Assembly: GCF_035046485.1 (NCBI RefSeq) | Contig: NC_085138.1 | Span: 27,968,878 to 28,032,877 of the forward strand | DNA length: 64,000 bases | From: Aedes albopictus | Lineage: Eukaryota > Arthropoda > Insecta > Diptera > Culicidae | Direction of reading: 5' to 3' | In this document: one piece after another, positions 34,500 through 45,200 of the stretch | Numbering within the stretch: position 1 is the first letter of the stretch | How the letters are laid out: the number at the start of each line of letters is the position of its first letter | The notes under the pieces: model-generated | What the model was told of the DNA's origin: nothing | Databases searched by the model: none | Seen by the model: the letters and a program-made list of their open reading frames with translations, nothing else | Made by a program: the position numbers and the translations under genes

Positions 34500-35400
34500 A
34501 ACAGGCCTTGGAAGAACAGCCTATTGCCAGAAGAAGGGAAAATCTCTAAAGGTGCAATTGACAGTTTGGCAATTAAACAACTCTGTAACAGTGTAACTGG
34601 AAAGGACAACACATTTTTAAGAGAAGGAAAACTATCAGATAGAGTTAATAGTTTGGCCGGCAATCAAATTCGAAACGTTGTAACTAGAAAGAACAGTCTA
34701 TTAAATAAAGAAGGGCAAATCTCATATATAGAAAGCATCAAGTGGCAATAAAACACATGTTGGTTACCATGTGTTTTATTGGTATGCACTTGCTGCTTTC
34801 TGTATAGGATATCTGCCCTTCTTCATTTAACCCTCGAGCACTCGCGTCTTCGATCACCTTCAGCGACACCACGCTCACGTTGTATACCACAAGTATGCAT
34901 TTTTCATGGGGCGTGTACTTAGTACACGACGCGACCGCTTCAGGGTTAATAGGCTGTTCTTTCTAGTTACAACGTTGCGTATCAAAGCTTGTACAGTGAC
35001 GTCAGCATTATCTCTTTCTCTTTCATTCCTTCGGCGTTGGTCCATAAAGCCGTCCTTGCCCTCAAAAAAAAAAAAAAATTGAGGGCAATGTTTACAAATC
35101 GTATGAGAATTCGATGAGGCTAGATTTTTGATGCAAGCCTCTATTTGATTGGTGGCCAAACTATTAATTCCATCTGATATTTTTCCTTCTCTTAAAAAAG
35201 AGTTGTTCTTTCCGGTCGAAAGAACAGCCCCTTTTTAAAGAAGGACAAATATCACATGGAATAAACATTAATAAATTGGGCGCGAATCAATTCTGTAACG
35301 TTACATCGTTAGAAAGAACATCCTGTAAATTGAAGAAGGGCAAATCTCCTATGCAGTTAGCAGTTCAACTATATAAATGCACCTACAACAGCCTTTGACG
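34500..35400. repeat. Diverged ~100-bp units in direct and inverted order
   Basis: Recurring motifs AGAAAGAACAG, GAAGGGCAAATCTC, AGTTTGGC and TCTGTAACgTT appear in at least three units on the plus strand (34511-34750), inverted at 34800-35220, and direct again to about 35375. The two central inverted units meet in a hairpin at 34747-34782 (AAACACATG ... CATGTGTTT). Confidence 0.6.
34831..34945. mobile_element. 115-bp piggyBac-like MITE
   Basis: Flanked by TTAA (34827-34830, 34946-34949). The ends CCCTCGAGCACTCGCGTC and (inverted) CCCTGAAGCGGTCGCGTC match at 14 of 18 positions. An inner palindrome CGTGTACTTAGTACACG lies near the right end. Same plan and length as 21959-22070. Confidence 0.8.
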
Positions 35401-37689
35401 AAAAGGCAGAACAATTTGTTTTTGAAAAGCCAGTCAAAATATGTCCAATTGACTCAACGATGCTGGGCTCTACTTTGTTAAGTGAACTGAAACGAGAATC
35501 TGAGTTCCATTAATTTATAAAGTTATACAATCTTGAAAAAAAAAATTAATTAGAATGTAGTTTTATGGCTCGATTTTCTGGAAATTGATCATCAACTGAT
35601 AAAGTTAGTCGTAATAAGAAACAAAAAACAAGATCATGTTCAAAGATTCTAGAATATCTTCTGAAGTCTCAGGTGTTCCTAGAGCTGCCTTTCCGGGAAA
35701 TGGAGCATTCCGGGAAATGGAGCATTCCGGAAAATGGTTTTCCGGGAAACGGGTTATTCCGGAAAATGTCTTTCCGGGAAATGGGGTATCCGGGAAATGA
35801 TTTCCGGGAAATGTCTTTCCGGGAAATAGTATAGAACCGCATCAACTATTCTCAAATTTTTACTGTAAGTTCATCAACTAGTTGTGTATCAGTGGTCTAA
35901 ATTTGGGAAAGATCGGGTTATTTTTCACGAAGTTATAAAGATTCTTGAAAAAAGGTAAAATTATTCGATATCCAACTTTGAGCTATTATATCTTCGGATT
36001 TAATAGACCGATTGCAATGAAATTTTGACCAGTTATGACTTATATAATCAGCTCTGAAAAACGCTTGACTAAACTTGAAATTTTTAACAAGAAAAAAAGT
36101 TATAGCGATTTTACTTTTTCCATGATTTTTTAGCAAATTGGTCTAATTTTAATAAGTATTCCATCACTTTTTCAATTTGTTGGCGGCTATGTTTTACTTT
36201 CCCTCAAAACACATTTATATATAAGTCAATTAGAGGGAAATTAAATGATTTATAATTTGCATCTTAAATTTTGTAACGATGTTGAAGTTTTGGATAATTT
36301 GGTGTTTTATTAGAAAACAAAACTAATCGCTTTAATTTTCTTCCGTGTTAAGAATTTTAAATTAGCTCATTATATTAGTCATAAATGATCAAAATTTCAA
36401 TGCATTTGGTTCATTGAATCCGGAGATATAACAGCTCAAAGTTGCCTATCGGATAATTTTACCTTTTCCAAGAATCTTTATAACTTCATGAAGAATGGCC
36501 CGATCTTTCCCAAATTTGGACCACTGACACACAACTAGATGATGAAGTTACAGTAAAAATTTGAGAATATTTGATGCATTTTTCGAAAAGTTACAGCTAG
36601 TTGAACATGTTTTGAAAAATGAAAATTTTGCCTGTCCCGATCATTTTGTCTATCCCCTGTAGATGGATGACGTAAACGATGATGTAGATCCTGATACCGT
36701 TCCTGGCCATAGTGAACAAACACGGATCCGCCGAACATACTCTCCAGCACTGTTTGCCGCGCACAACGTACATAGGCGGCTGACGCATGAAACCTCTTCG
36801 TCGATGGCGCGCTACGAATAGACCGTTTTGACGTCCAAGTGCCTTTCCCAGCTAGTGGCAGAAGTGTCCTCAATGTAGCTTGTCGAGTGACAGGGACAAA
36901 GCCTTCATCAAATGTACATCGTTTCTCTGCGTGTGGACCTGTGCTACGATGCATGCCTTGAATCGTGCTACTTCTCCCACTTCGCTCAACTTCGCTTTGT
37001 AGACCCAGCGACTGCCTATCACCTTCTTGCCGGAAGACAAGTCGACTAGGTCCCAGGTTGCGTTCACCATGTGCGTCGTCCATCGCACTTTTCCAGGATC
37101 TTCCCTCATCAGACTTGCATGCTTCGTTGTAGTTCACTGGTTCCTTCAGCACGTGAGCAGCAACACCAACATCGTAGTCTTCGAAACGTTTCGGCAACTT
37201 GCAACAACTTTTCCGTGTTTCCGACTCAGGAGCATTCTCTGGAACGTCTTCTTCATCATCCGGTTCATCCTTGATCGCCAAAAGGTGTTTTTCTTCGTAT
37301 GCTTCTCAGACGAGTTCATTTCGTAGAACTTCTCACATTCACTATCCGCATTCTCGCTGGAGTCGTTTTCGGGTTCACAAATTTCCTGCTGTTAAACCGC
37401 TGGCGCCAAATTCTGTGGGTGGCGACACAGTGTGGACCTCATCGTCCGTGAACCTTCGGTTGCGGGACAGCCTCTTTCTCATCCTACTCAAGCTCGAGGA
37501 ACTTGGCATCGCCATCTCGGTCTCCAGATCCACGAAACGAAGCAGGATTTCGACGCATCTGACGTACTCCAACAGTCTGTCTGGGGCTCTTCCATCCAGT
37601 ACACTACGGTATACCAACTGTGGTCGACCATGACAGTCATCAGAAAACGGTTTCCAATCTGTGTTGGATGGAGTTCGCATCCCCCAGAG

Positions 37690-38129
37690 GTGCCTCTAAA
37701 ATCCACTGACATACCCTGAAACTTCCTGACGACCCGTGAAATATCCAGAACTTCTTCAAACTTCTTCAGCCCCTGAAATCGCTCCTAAACCTAATATAAC
37801 ACATAATCAATAATACCCAATTTGTAGCTACCACTCTCCAACCTCGGTCACACCTGATGCTCGGCAGATAACGAGACCTCCAGAAATGCCACTGAAAACC
37901 ACCTAAAACGCCCCAAGGCCCTCTGAAATACGCCAAAAATTCCCGGAAACGCTTGAAAACACCCCTAAAGTTTTCTAAAACATCCAAAGGCGGCCCTCTC
38001 AACCCTCTCAAAACACCACTGAAACCTTTGTTGAACCTGTTCTAGTTCTTGAAATAACCTGAAACTTATCGAGAACCCTGAAGCCACCTCGAATTTTTTT
38101 GATAGTCCCTGAAAAAAGTTCTTCTCGTA
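37690..38129 (+). repeat. CCTGAAAC minisatellite, right part
   Basis: C-rich units such as CCTGAAACTTCC and CCACTGAAAACC continue the array at 31430-32045 beyond the copia remnant. Confidence 0.6.
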
Positions 38130-41100
38130 AATATATCAAAGAATCGTTCCAAGATTTATCAAGGATTTCTTTTCAAGAAATTCGTCTTGAAGTTCCTATA
38201 AAAGTTTCTCCAAGAGTGTTCATGGAAAGTTATGAAGTTCTTCTAGGAGAAGCTCTTCAAGTAGTTTGTCCAGCTTCTCGAGCTTCTCAAATAGTTTTTA
38301 ACACTAGCGTGCGCAGGGTTTTAGCTCAGGGGGGGGCACTACAATGATTGTGAAATATACGATCATGGTGCAAAATAAAATCATGGTGTTACACGCAATA
38401 TGAATTCCCAAGAAGGGGTTTCAACATGCTATGGTGCTTACCTCGTCAAGTATTTCCTATTGGGATTCTGAAGAAGGCTTCGGATGGTGATGATATTAAG
38501 GCAATGCGAAACTTTTATATGAAGTCATTACCTCTACTTTTATAAAATGTTATAAATGTATCACATACAATGGAAAAAATCGAGAAAATTAACAATTATA
38601 CAAAAAAATGTCGTGAAAAAATTTCAATCTTGGCCAATTAGTGATGCTAGAATTAGAGAAGACTTCATAGATTGAGTCAGAATTCCTAGATAGAAAATTT
38701 TGATCGGAACCCTTGGTGCAATCTACAGAGATTCCTCCACGGATACGTGCATGAATTTCTCCAAGAATTCCCCCCAAAAACTCTGCCAGGAATTTCTCCA
38801 GAAATTCCACCAAAGATTTCTCCAGAAATTGCTCGAAGATTCCTCCAGGAAATACTCCACGAATTCCTCCAGAAAATCCTAAAGGAGTTTCTCATGGAAC
38901 TCTTCCAGGAATTCCTCCAAGGTTTCCTCCATTGATTCCTTCAGAAAATTTTCCAAGAAATTCTCATGGAATTTCTTCAGGAATTCCTCCAAGGATTCAT
39001 TCATAAATATCTTTCGAAATTCCTCAATAACTCCTCCAGAATTCCTTCCAGAACTCCAGAAAACCCTCCAGAAATTCTTCTAGAAATTCATCCACGCATT
39101 CCTCCAGAAAGTCCTGTAGGATTTTCTGCCAGAGTTCCTCCAGAGAATCTTAAAGGAATGTCCCCCGAAATTCTTCCAAGAATTCCCCGAGGAATTCCGC
39201 CAGGAATTTCTCTATGATTTTTTCCAGGAATTTCTTCAGGAATTCATCCAGGGATTCATCAATGATTTTTTTTTCAGAAATTTTTCAAAACATTCCTCAA
39301 GAAAATCCTCGAGGAGTTCCTTCGGACATTACTCCAGAAATTCCTCCAATATTTCCTCCAGGGATTTCTTCCAGGAAATCCTCCAGAAAATCCTAAAGGA
39401 ATTTTTCCTGGAACTCTTTGGAATTCCCCCATGTTTGCCTCGAAGAATTCCACGAGACCTCCAAGGAATCCTTCACGGAATCCTCCAGGATTTTTTCCAG
39501 GAATTTCTTCAGGAACTCCTGCAAGGAGTCATTATTGAATTTCTTCAGAAATTTCTCAAAAATTCTTCCAGTAAATACTCCAAGAATTCCTCCAGAGATT
39601 CCTCCTGAAATTACTTCTAGGAAAAATATTTCAGGAATGTTTGACAGAATTCCTCAAATATTACCTCCAGGGATTCCTCCAGGAATTGCTCAACTAATTC
39701 CTCCAGAATATCCCAAAGAAATTTCTCACGGAATGCTTCCAGGAATTCCTCTAGAAATTCCTCCAAGGATTCCTCTGTGGATTTCTCCATGGAATTTCTT
39801 CAGGAATCCTTCACGGATTCTGCCAGGAATTTCAGGAATTTATTCAGGAATTCCTCCAGGGTTTCATTAGTGAATTCCTTCAGAAATTCATCGGAGAGTT
39901 GCTTCAGACAATCCTCCAGAAATTTCTTCAGGAAGCCTCACACAATAATTCCTTATACAGAAATTCCTCAAATATTTTTTTAGGAATTCATCCAGTAAAT
40001 AATCCAAGAACTCTTCCAGAGATTCTTCCAGAAATTTCTTAAAGGAAACATATTTTTCCAGAAATTCCTCTAATAATTCATACAGGAATTCCTCCAATAA
40101 ATACTCCAGGAATTCCTCCAGGAATTCCTCCAGGAATTCCTCCAGAAAATCCTAAAATAATACCTCCTGGAATTCCTCGAGAAATTCCTTCAGGGATACC
40201 TTCATGGATTCCTCCAGAAAATTCTCAAGGATTCTCTTCAGGAAATGTTGAATCCCTTGTCCAGGATTTTCTGTCAGAATTTCCTCAAAACCCCTCGAAA
40301 AATACCTCCAGGAATTCCTCCAGGGATTCCTGCAGAAAACTCTTCAGGAATCCCTGCCAGATTTCCTCCAGAGAATCCTAAAGGAATGTCTCCCGTAACT
40401 CTTCCAAGAATTCCTCCAGAGAATATCCATGGAATCCTCCAGGAATTTCTACAGGATTTTTCCAGAAAATTCTTTAGAAAATTTTGCCACAATTCCTCCA
40501 ATATTTTCTTTAGGGATTCTTCCAGAAATTCCTCCACGGGTTCCTCCAGAAAATTTTAAGAAATTTCTCCCGGAACTTTTCCAGGAATTCCTCGAGGAAT
40601 TCCTCGAGGAATTCCTCGAGGAATTTCTTCAGGGATTCTTTCATGGATTCCTGCAGAAATTTTTCCAAGAATTTCTTCAGGAATTTTTCCTGGGATTCAT
40701 CCATGAGTTTCTTCAGAAATTCCCCAAAAAAATCCTTCAGAAATCTCTCGAGGAGGTCCTCCAGACATTCCTCCACGAATCCTTAAATATTTGTCCGAAA
40801 ATTCCTCATAAAAATCCGGCAGGAATTCCTCCAGGGATTCCTCAAGGAATTCTTGAGGTGTTTCTTCAGAAAATCTTCCAGGAATTTCTCCCGCATTTCC
40901 TCCAGGAAGCCTAAAGTATTTCTACAAAAATATCTCAAAAGAATATTTCGGGCATAAATCTCTTTAATAAAGATAAATAATAATAATAATTCTTTCTTCT
41001 AAGGTAAGTGTAAAGGTTACAATTTCTACGAATTAGACTTTGCTCAACGATTTCCTCAAGAACCTTATGTATAAAATTTCAGGTGTTCTTCAGAAAATTT

Positions 41101-41390
41101 TACAAGGAATTTCTTCTCTTCACGAATTTATGGTAGACTTTTTTTTTCAGAAATTCTTTCAGATTTTCCATTAGTAATTTCTTTGAGAGTTGAACTTAAA
41201 TGTATCGCATCAGGAGTTCCTATTCTTCCTTCAGTTATTCGTTGAAAATTTCTTTCAGAAACTCCTTGGACAATATTTGCAGGTGTTTCTTTACAAATTC
41301 CTCCAGGATTTCTTTCTTTAGGTTTTATTTTCTAAAATTATTTCCATTATTACATTTAGAAATTTCCAGAAGAAACTGCTGGTAAACAAA
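38130..41390 (+). repeat. 12-bp minisatellite (ATTCCTCCAGGA), large block
   Basis: More than 2.6 kb of degenerate tandem units with consensus ATTCCTCCAGGA, C-rich on the plus strand, dense between 38700 and 40920. Because the period is a multiple of three, frames such as 39418-39870 and 40429-40914 stay open and read as I-P-P-G or F-L-Q-E repeats. I regard these as artefacts. The array is interrupted at about 38300-38690 by unrelated sequence with a GGGGGGGG run. Confidence 0.85.
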
Positions 41391-41620
41391 TAAACAACTC
41401 TTGATTTTCTCAAAAAAACTATTGGAAGATTTTACAAAGGGAATGTAAAAGATTTTCCTGAAGGAATTCCAAGATAAATTTCCGGCGGAATTCCGAAAAA
41501 AATCCTGAAGTATTCTTGAAGAAATCCCGAGAGAAATTCTCGTTGGAAATCCTCAAGTATTTCTACAGCAATTCCAGATGGAAGAATTTCTGAGGATCAA
41601 AAGGCCGGCTCCAGAGGCAC
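41391..41620 (-). repeat. 12-bp minisatellite, inverted tail
   Basis: The units now read G-rich on the plus strand (CCTGAAGGAATTCC, TTCTTGAAGAAATCCC), so the array flips orientation near 41390. It ends about 300 bp from the stop codon of the host gene. Confidence 0.65.
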
Positions 41621-41791
41621 GTAGAGAAATAAGTCAAGGAATCCTATTTGTAAATCCGAATTAAAGAAAAAAAAACTTAAATATCCAGCTCCACTTCATT
41701 GAAACTTATCAGAAATTACTTTGGAAAACTGCGAGTGAAAAAAGCTTTGGGCTCATACACTTTTCTGCCAAGGCGAATCAAATTCTTTCTT

Positions 41792-41797
41792 TTTATT
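41792..41797 (-). terminator. Possible polyadenylation signal AATAAA
   Basis: TTTATT on the plus strand, i.e. AATAAA on the minus strand, about 125 bp beyond the stop codon of the host gene. The position is sensible; function is inferred. Confidence 0.45.
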
Positions 41798-41921
41798 ATT
41801 TCAATGAAAACAACTATCAAAATTCCATATAAAAACTAGCTATACTTTCAACAATAACAATTATTCATACAATTAAACAAACATTGTACAACATCAAACA
41901 AAACACCTAGCTATTCATGTC

Positions 41922-42278
41922 TCACTCCACATCATCGCAGTCCACCTGGACCGCCAGTCCGCAATCGCCTTGCGTCTTGGCACGCAACATGATCAGTTCG
42001 TTCTGTTCGGTCGAGATCGCCAGATAGTGCAACTTGCAGCGGATCATCAACGGCTGCGGTAGCGAAACTCCGGCCATGGCCCTGGCCGGACCCGTCAGTT
42101 TAAAATTGCTGAGCCGCACGAAACCCTGCATCCCCCGGTAGATGAAGATCTGGACTGTTTGTCGTGCCTCCAGGAAAGCGAGGATCGTTTCGTCCCGAAG
42201 TTCCAGGGCGGTTAGGTGCGATGGACGGTGACAGGGAAGAACCTGGTAGAGCTTACCAGTTTGGATGTCGGTGTAGAT
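41922..42278 (-). CDS. Host gene exon 6 (C-terminus)
   Basis: 357 nt including the stop; 118 residues. It begins IYTDIQTGKLYQVLPCHR and ends QVDCDDVE before TGA. The acceptor is CCTTTCCAG. It completes the propeller-like region with strand patterns such as VQIFIYRGMQGFVRL. Confidence 0.9.
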   Translation of the reverse strand: MYTDIQTGKLYQVLPCHRPSHLTALELRDETILAFLEARQTVQIFIYRGMQGFVRLSNFKLTGPARAMAGVSLPQPLMIRCKLHYLAISTEQNELIMLRAKTQGDCGLAVQVDCDDVE

Positions 42279-45200
42279 CTGGAAAGGGTTGAAAGGTTAG
42301 AAAGTTCGATTGAAACTTGGAATACAGTGATCTAACCTTGATCGCGTCCTGATCTCCTTGGACGACGGTGTGTACCACGGTAGACACTGCTACGAGATGG
42401 CGCTTTTTGTTATGTGGACCTGCATGGAACGCCACCACATAGCCTTTGGATCGCTCGGGGAAGTGTTGATTGTCGGCGATCATGATTCCTCCGTGTGGAA
42501 TATCCCGGGCTATCGGAGTCTCGGTGGGCAGCTGCTCCTCGTTCACCGGAGGTTCCGGTATGTCAACAGCTTCCGGTTCTACAACAATCACCGTATCGTT
42601 GCCGAAGTAACTGTGTTCTTCTTGCGGAGAAAGGTTTTCTGGGTGGATGATATCACTGACCTCCGCTGATTCTCCCGTAGAATTCAGCAACTTTTCAGAG
42701 TACGTCTTTTTCATACGATCGTGCATTGATTGTGAGGAGAACAGTGCCATTTCAAGGCCGCTGTTTACGGTAGGACCTTCTTCAACAGTCTTGTTGACAT
42801 TTGACAACAGAACCAGCAACTTACTGTCACTCAAGGCCAACCCAAGCCCAACTCCACTGGGCACAAACTCGTAACCTAAAGCACTCTTCGGAAGTCTCCA
42901 CTGTTCCAAGGTGCTTCCATCAACGCCGTACTCCATCACGACAACTGGCGTTAGTACATAGAAGCTTGTGGACTTCGCCGGCTCAGCAGCTACGGATTGC
43001 ATCGACGCGGTGTCAACCGTATTCCAGAGCAGCTGCAGCTGAACTCCCGTGAACAACCATACGCTGAGTCCCGATACTTCACATTGCGTGATCTCGTTGA
43101 TTGATCGCGTCACCAAGAAAATCGCTTCCTCTCCATTGACCACGTGATTCCATTCCTCGACCAATCCAGTGTGGTATTTGAATATCGGGACAAACGCCTT
43201 TCCAGTTGGATCCCACTGATAGAAGTGACTTTCACATCCCATGTTCACCCCCAGGAAGTGGTACCCCAAGTGATCGAAGAAGTGGAACGACACGATCGGT
43301 AGATGTTCGTTGATCACCTGCCGCTGCACGAAGTACTTGAAGAAGTACATCCGACTCTGTGATTTGTCCACCAACTGTTTGGTGTTGGAGCAGAACGATC
43401 GCATCTCCGACTGGTAGTCTTGCAGTTGATCCTCCACGTTCTTTTTGGCGGCCTTCATCCGCTGGACGACGTCCATAATGTCTACTCCGTTGATCTTTCC
43501 ATTGCCTTCCACGTCTCCGTTGAACCGAACATTCCGAGCGGAAATCCTCGCTTCAATGGTCTGATGATCGCGACCCTTGCTCCACAGGCTGTTCTCGTAC
43601 CAGCGGTCGAAGTCCACGCCGGAGATCATATCCTCCGTCTCCAGACGATCGACGATCAGATGCCGGAAGGAGATGGGTGACTCGATCACCATTTCGGGTC
43701 CGATGGCAACCGGGGGTGCGAAGGGTTTCCCATTCAGCACCGGCGGAAGGGTGAGCGATTGAAGGACGCGGATCGAGTGGAAGACCGTCGGAAGCCGGAC
43801 CCGCTGGTTGCCGTAGGTCTGGAAAAAGAAAAGAGAAGGAGTTAGATGATTTCGAGCGGTGAGGTTTGGGAAGATGGTCCTAACCATAAGGGTGTTCTTG
43901 CGCTCGTAAGGTAGCGTAACTCCGTTGACGTAGCCGCCGACCTCCATCGGTTGTGTGATTGTCATCTCGTGGATGAACAGGGTGGTCTCGATCGTCTGAT
44001 CGGTGTTTAGCGTGATCAGATTGTTCATCGGTTGTCCGTTCAGGTAGTCCACGCGGAGGTGATCCGTGCGGAAGGCTCCCGGCGAGAAGAGGGTTTTCGC
44101 TGAAATGGGAAAGACGTTGATCTTAATCTTCTCTGTCCTCAAAAATATCCAGAAGTTAATAACAGATTTTCAGATCTACAGGAGCAGTTAGCCATCTCAC
44201 TGAGGCGTCAAAATGCAAAATGTGCCATTACCGAATGAAATAACAAAACATATTAAGCATTTTAAGCTCTACTGGTTTATAAGATCTCTCGAGAAGTCTT
44301 AAAAAAGGTTTTTAGGTTTACAAAACTATTGATTCCAAATAATAAAAGTACCCATGCAGGTTCATATAACAAACAGCCTTTACCGATGTTCAGGATTCCT
44401 CCAATTACTCATTGAAATAAAGGCCTCCAGATCCAAAGTGATCGCGCTACTGGATATGCCTGTTGCTCTGGAAAAATAAAGTCCTGGCAACTCTCAGATA
44501 ACCATGCCAATAACCACCCAGAATATTGTTGAACTCAAATCATGCTTCAGTTCAACTCTTTGAACACAGCTAACGCTTGTAGACCTGAAGGGTTGTGCTC
44601 CCGGGAATTCAAGTATCCGTCGAGCTCAATTGTCTAAGCAAAGCTTTTGAACCTCGTTGATCTCGTGAGCATATATCACTAGTATTGTACATCTATTTAT
44701 TACTGGTTATGCCTGTAGATCTAAAGGTCTACACTCCCGGGAGATTTTGGATGATCGAGAATATCTGTTCAAATCAACACACGCAGTGCAGCTCAATCAA
44801 GCTCGTCAGTAAATACCACTATCAGGAAATATCCGTTGATTGCAGGTTTTGCCTGCAGATACATGCAAAAGTTCTTGGATGACCTAGAATATCCGTTGCG
44901 CTCAATTCTCTATTCAGCTGAACTCTGTTGGCCTAGAGATGAACCTGCCCAAGGCTGAAAGTCTCTAAAATAAAGCGAATTAAACTGTTGTTGGCCTAGT
45001 GACCCTAGTGAGCATATAACGGTATCATACAATATACATTATCACTGGATATGTCCACATTGCTCAAGGCCTGTAATCACGGGAGTTCGAGGATGCTTTC
45101 CGAGCCTTTGGCTGAAAACTCGTGAAAACAGATAAAACATTCTTTAATAACCTGCAACATCCGGCGAGCTTGAATTTGGCATACCACTTTTAACATCGTG

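Larger units (their letters stand above)
33535..35838. mobile_element. MULE-like element with repeated TTTCCCGGAA ends, 9-bp TSD
   Basis: It is inserted in the left arm of the TA element and flanked by a 9-bp duplication GCATCAACT (33526-33534, 35839-35847). The ends read GATTCTATGACATTTCCCGG and, inverted, GGTTCTATACTATTTCCCGG. Each inverted end then holds about eight copies of a 14-18-bp unit, ATTTCCCGGAA(ATG)nCCC. A 9-bp duplication fits Mutator-like elements (family knowledge). The 2-kb interior has no transposase but contains the diverged repeats at 34500-35400. Confidence 0.75.
33444..36659. mobile_element. TA-duplicating TIR element with CAGGGGATAGACAAAAT ends
   Basis: The left end and the complement of the right end match for roughly 95 bp (CAGGGGATAGACAAAAT, ACAGGCAAAATTTTCA, TAGCTGTAACTTTT) and continue on the far side of the nested insert, at 35839-36130 against 36300-36570. 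TA duplications are at 33442-33443 and 36660-36661. Without the nested insert the element is about 0.9 kb and mostly palindromic. No transposase. A relative starts at 62896. Confidence 0.85.
32273..37700 (-). mobile_element. Old Ty1/copia remnant, 5'-truncated and nested
   Basis: Minus-strand pieces in Ty1/copia order: integrase core fragments near 37500-37712 (NRFLMTVMVDHSWYTVVY), the linker and RT start at 36870-37281 (ATWDLVDLSSGKKVIGSRWVY), RT up to IIVYV at 36670, the rest of RT near 33200-33441 (KSYIEKLVVKAGLDNAK), and RNase H at 32505-32690 (EAKLIALRGTCQEVLWMRRLL). Many frameshifts and stops. The RT is split exactly behind its YVDD position by the TA element at 33444-36659, and the 7-bp-TSD MITE sits between RT and RNase H. 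Gag, protease and the 5' LTR are missing. Confidence 0.8.

Noticed and set aside
38747..40914. Several long plus- and minus-strand ORFs with Pro-rich or FLQEF repeats
   Set aside because: They follow the 12-bp unit ATTCCTCCAGGA, are open in several frames on both strands, and have no start context or non-repeat part.
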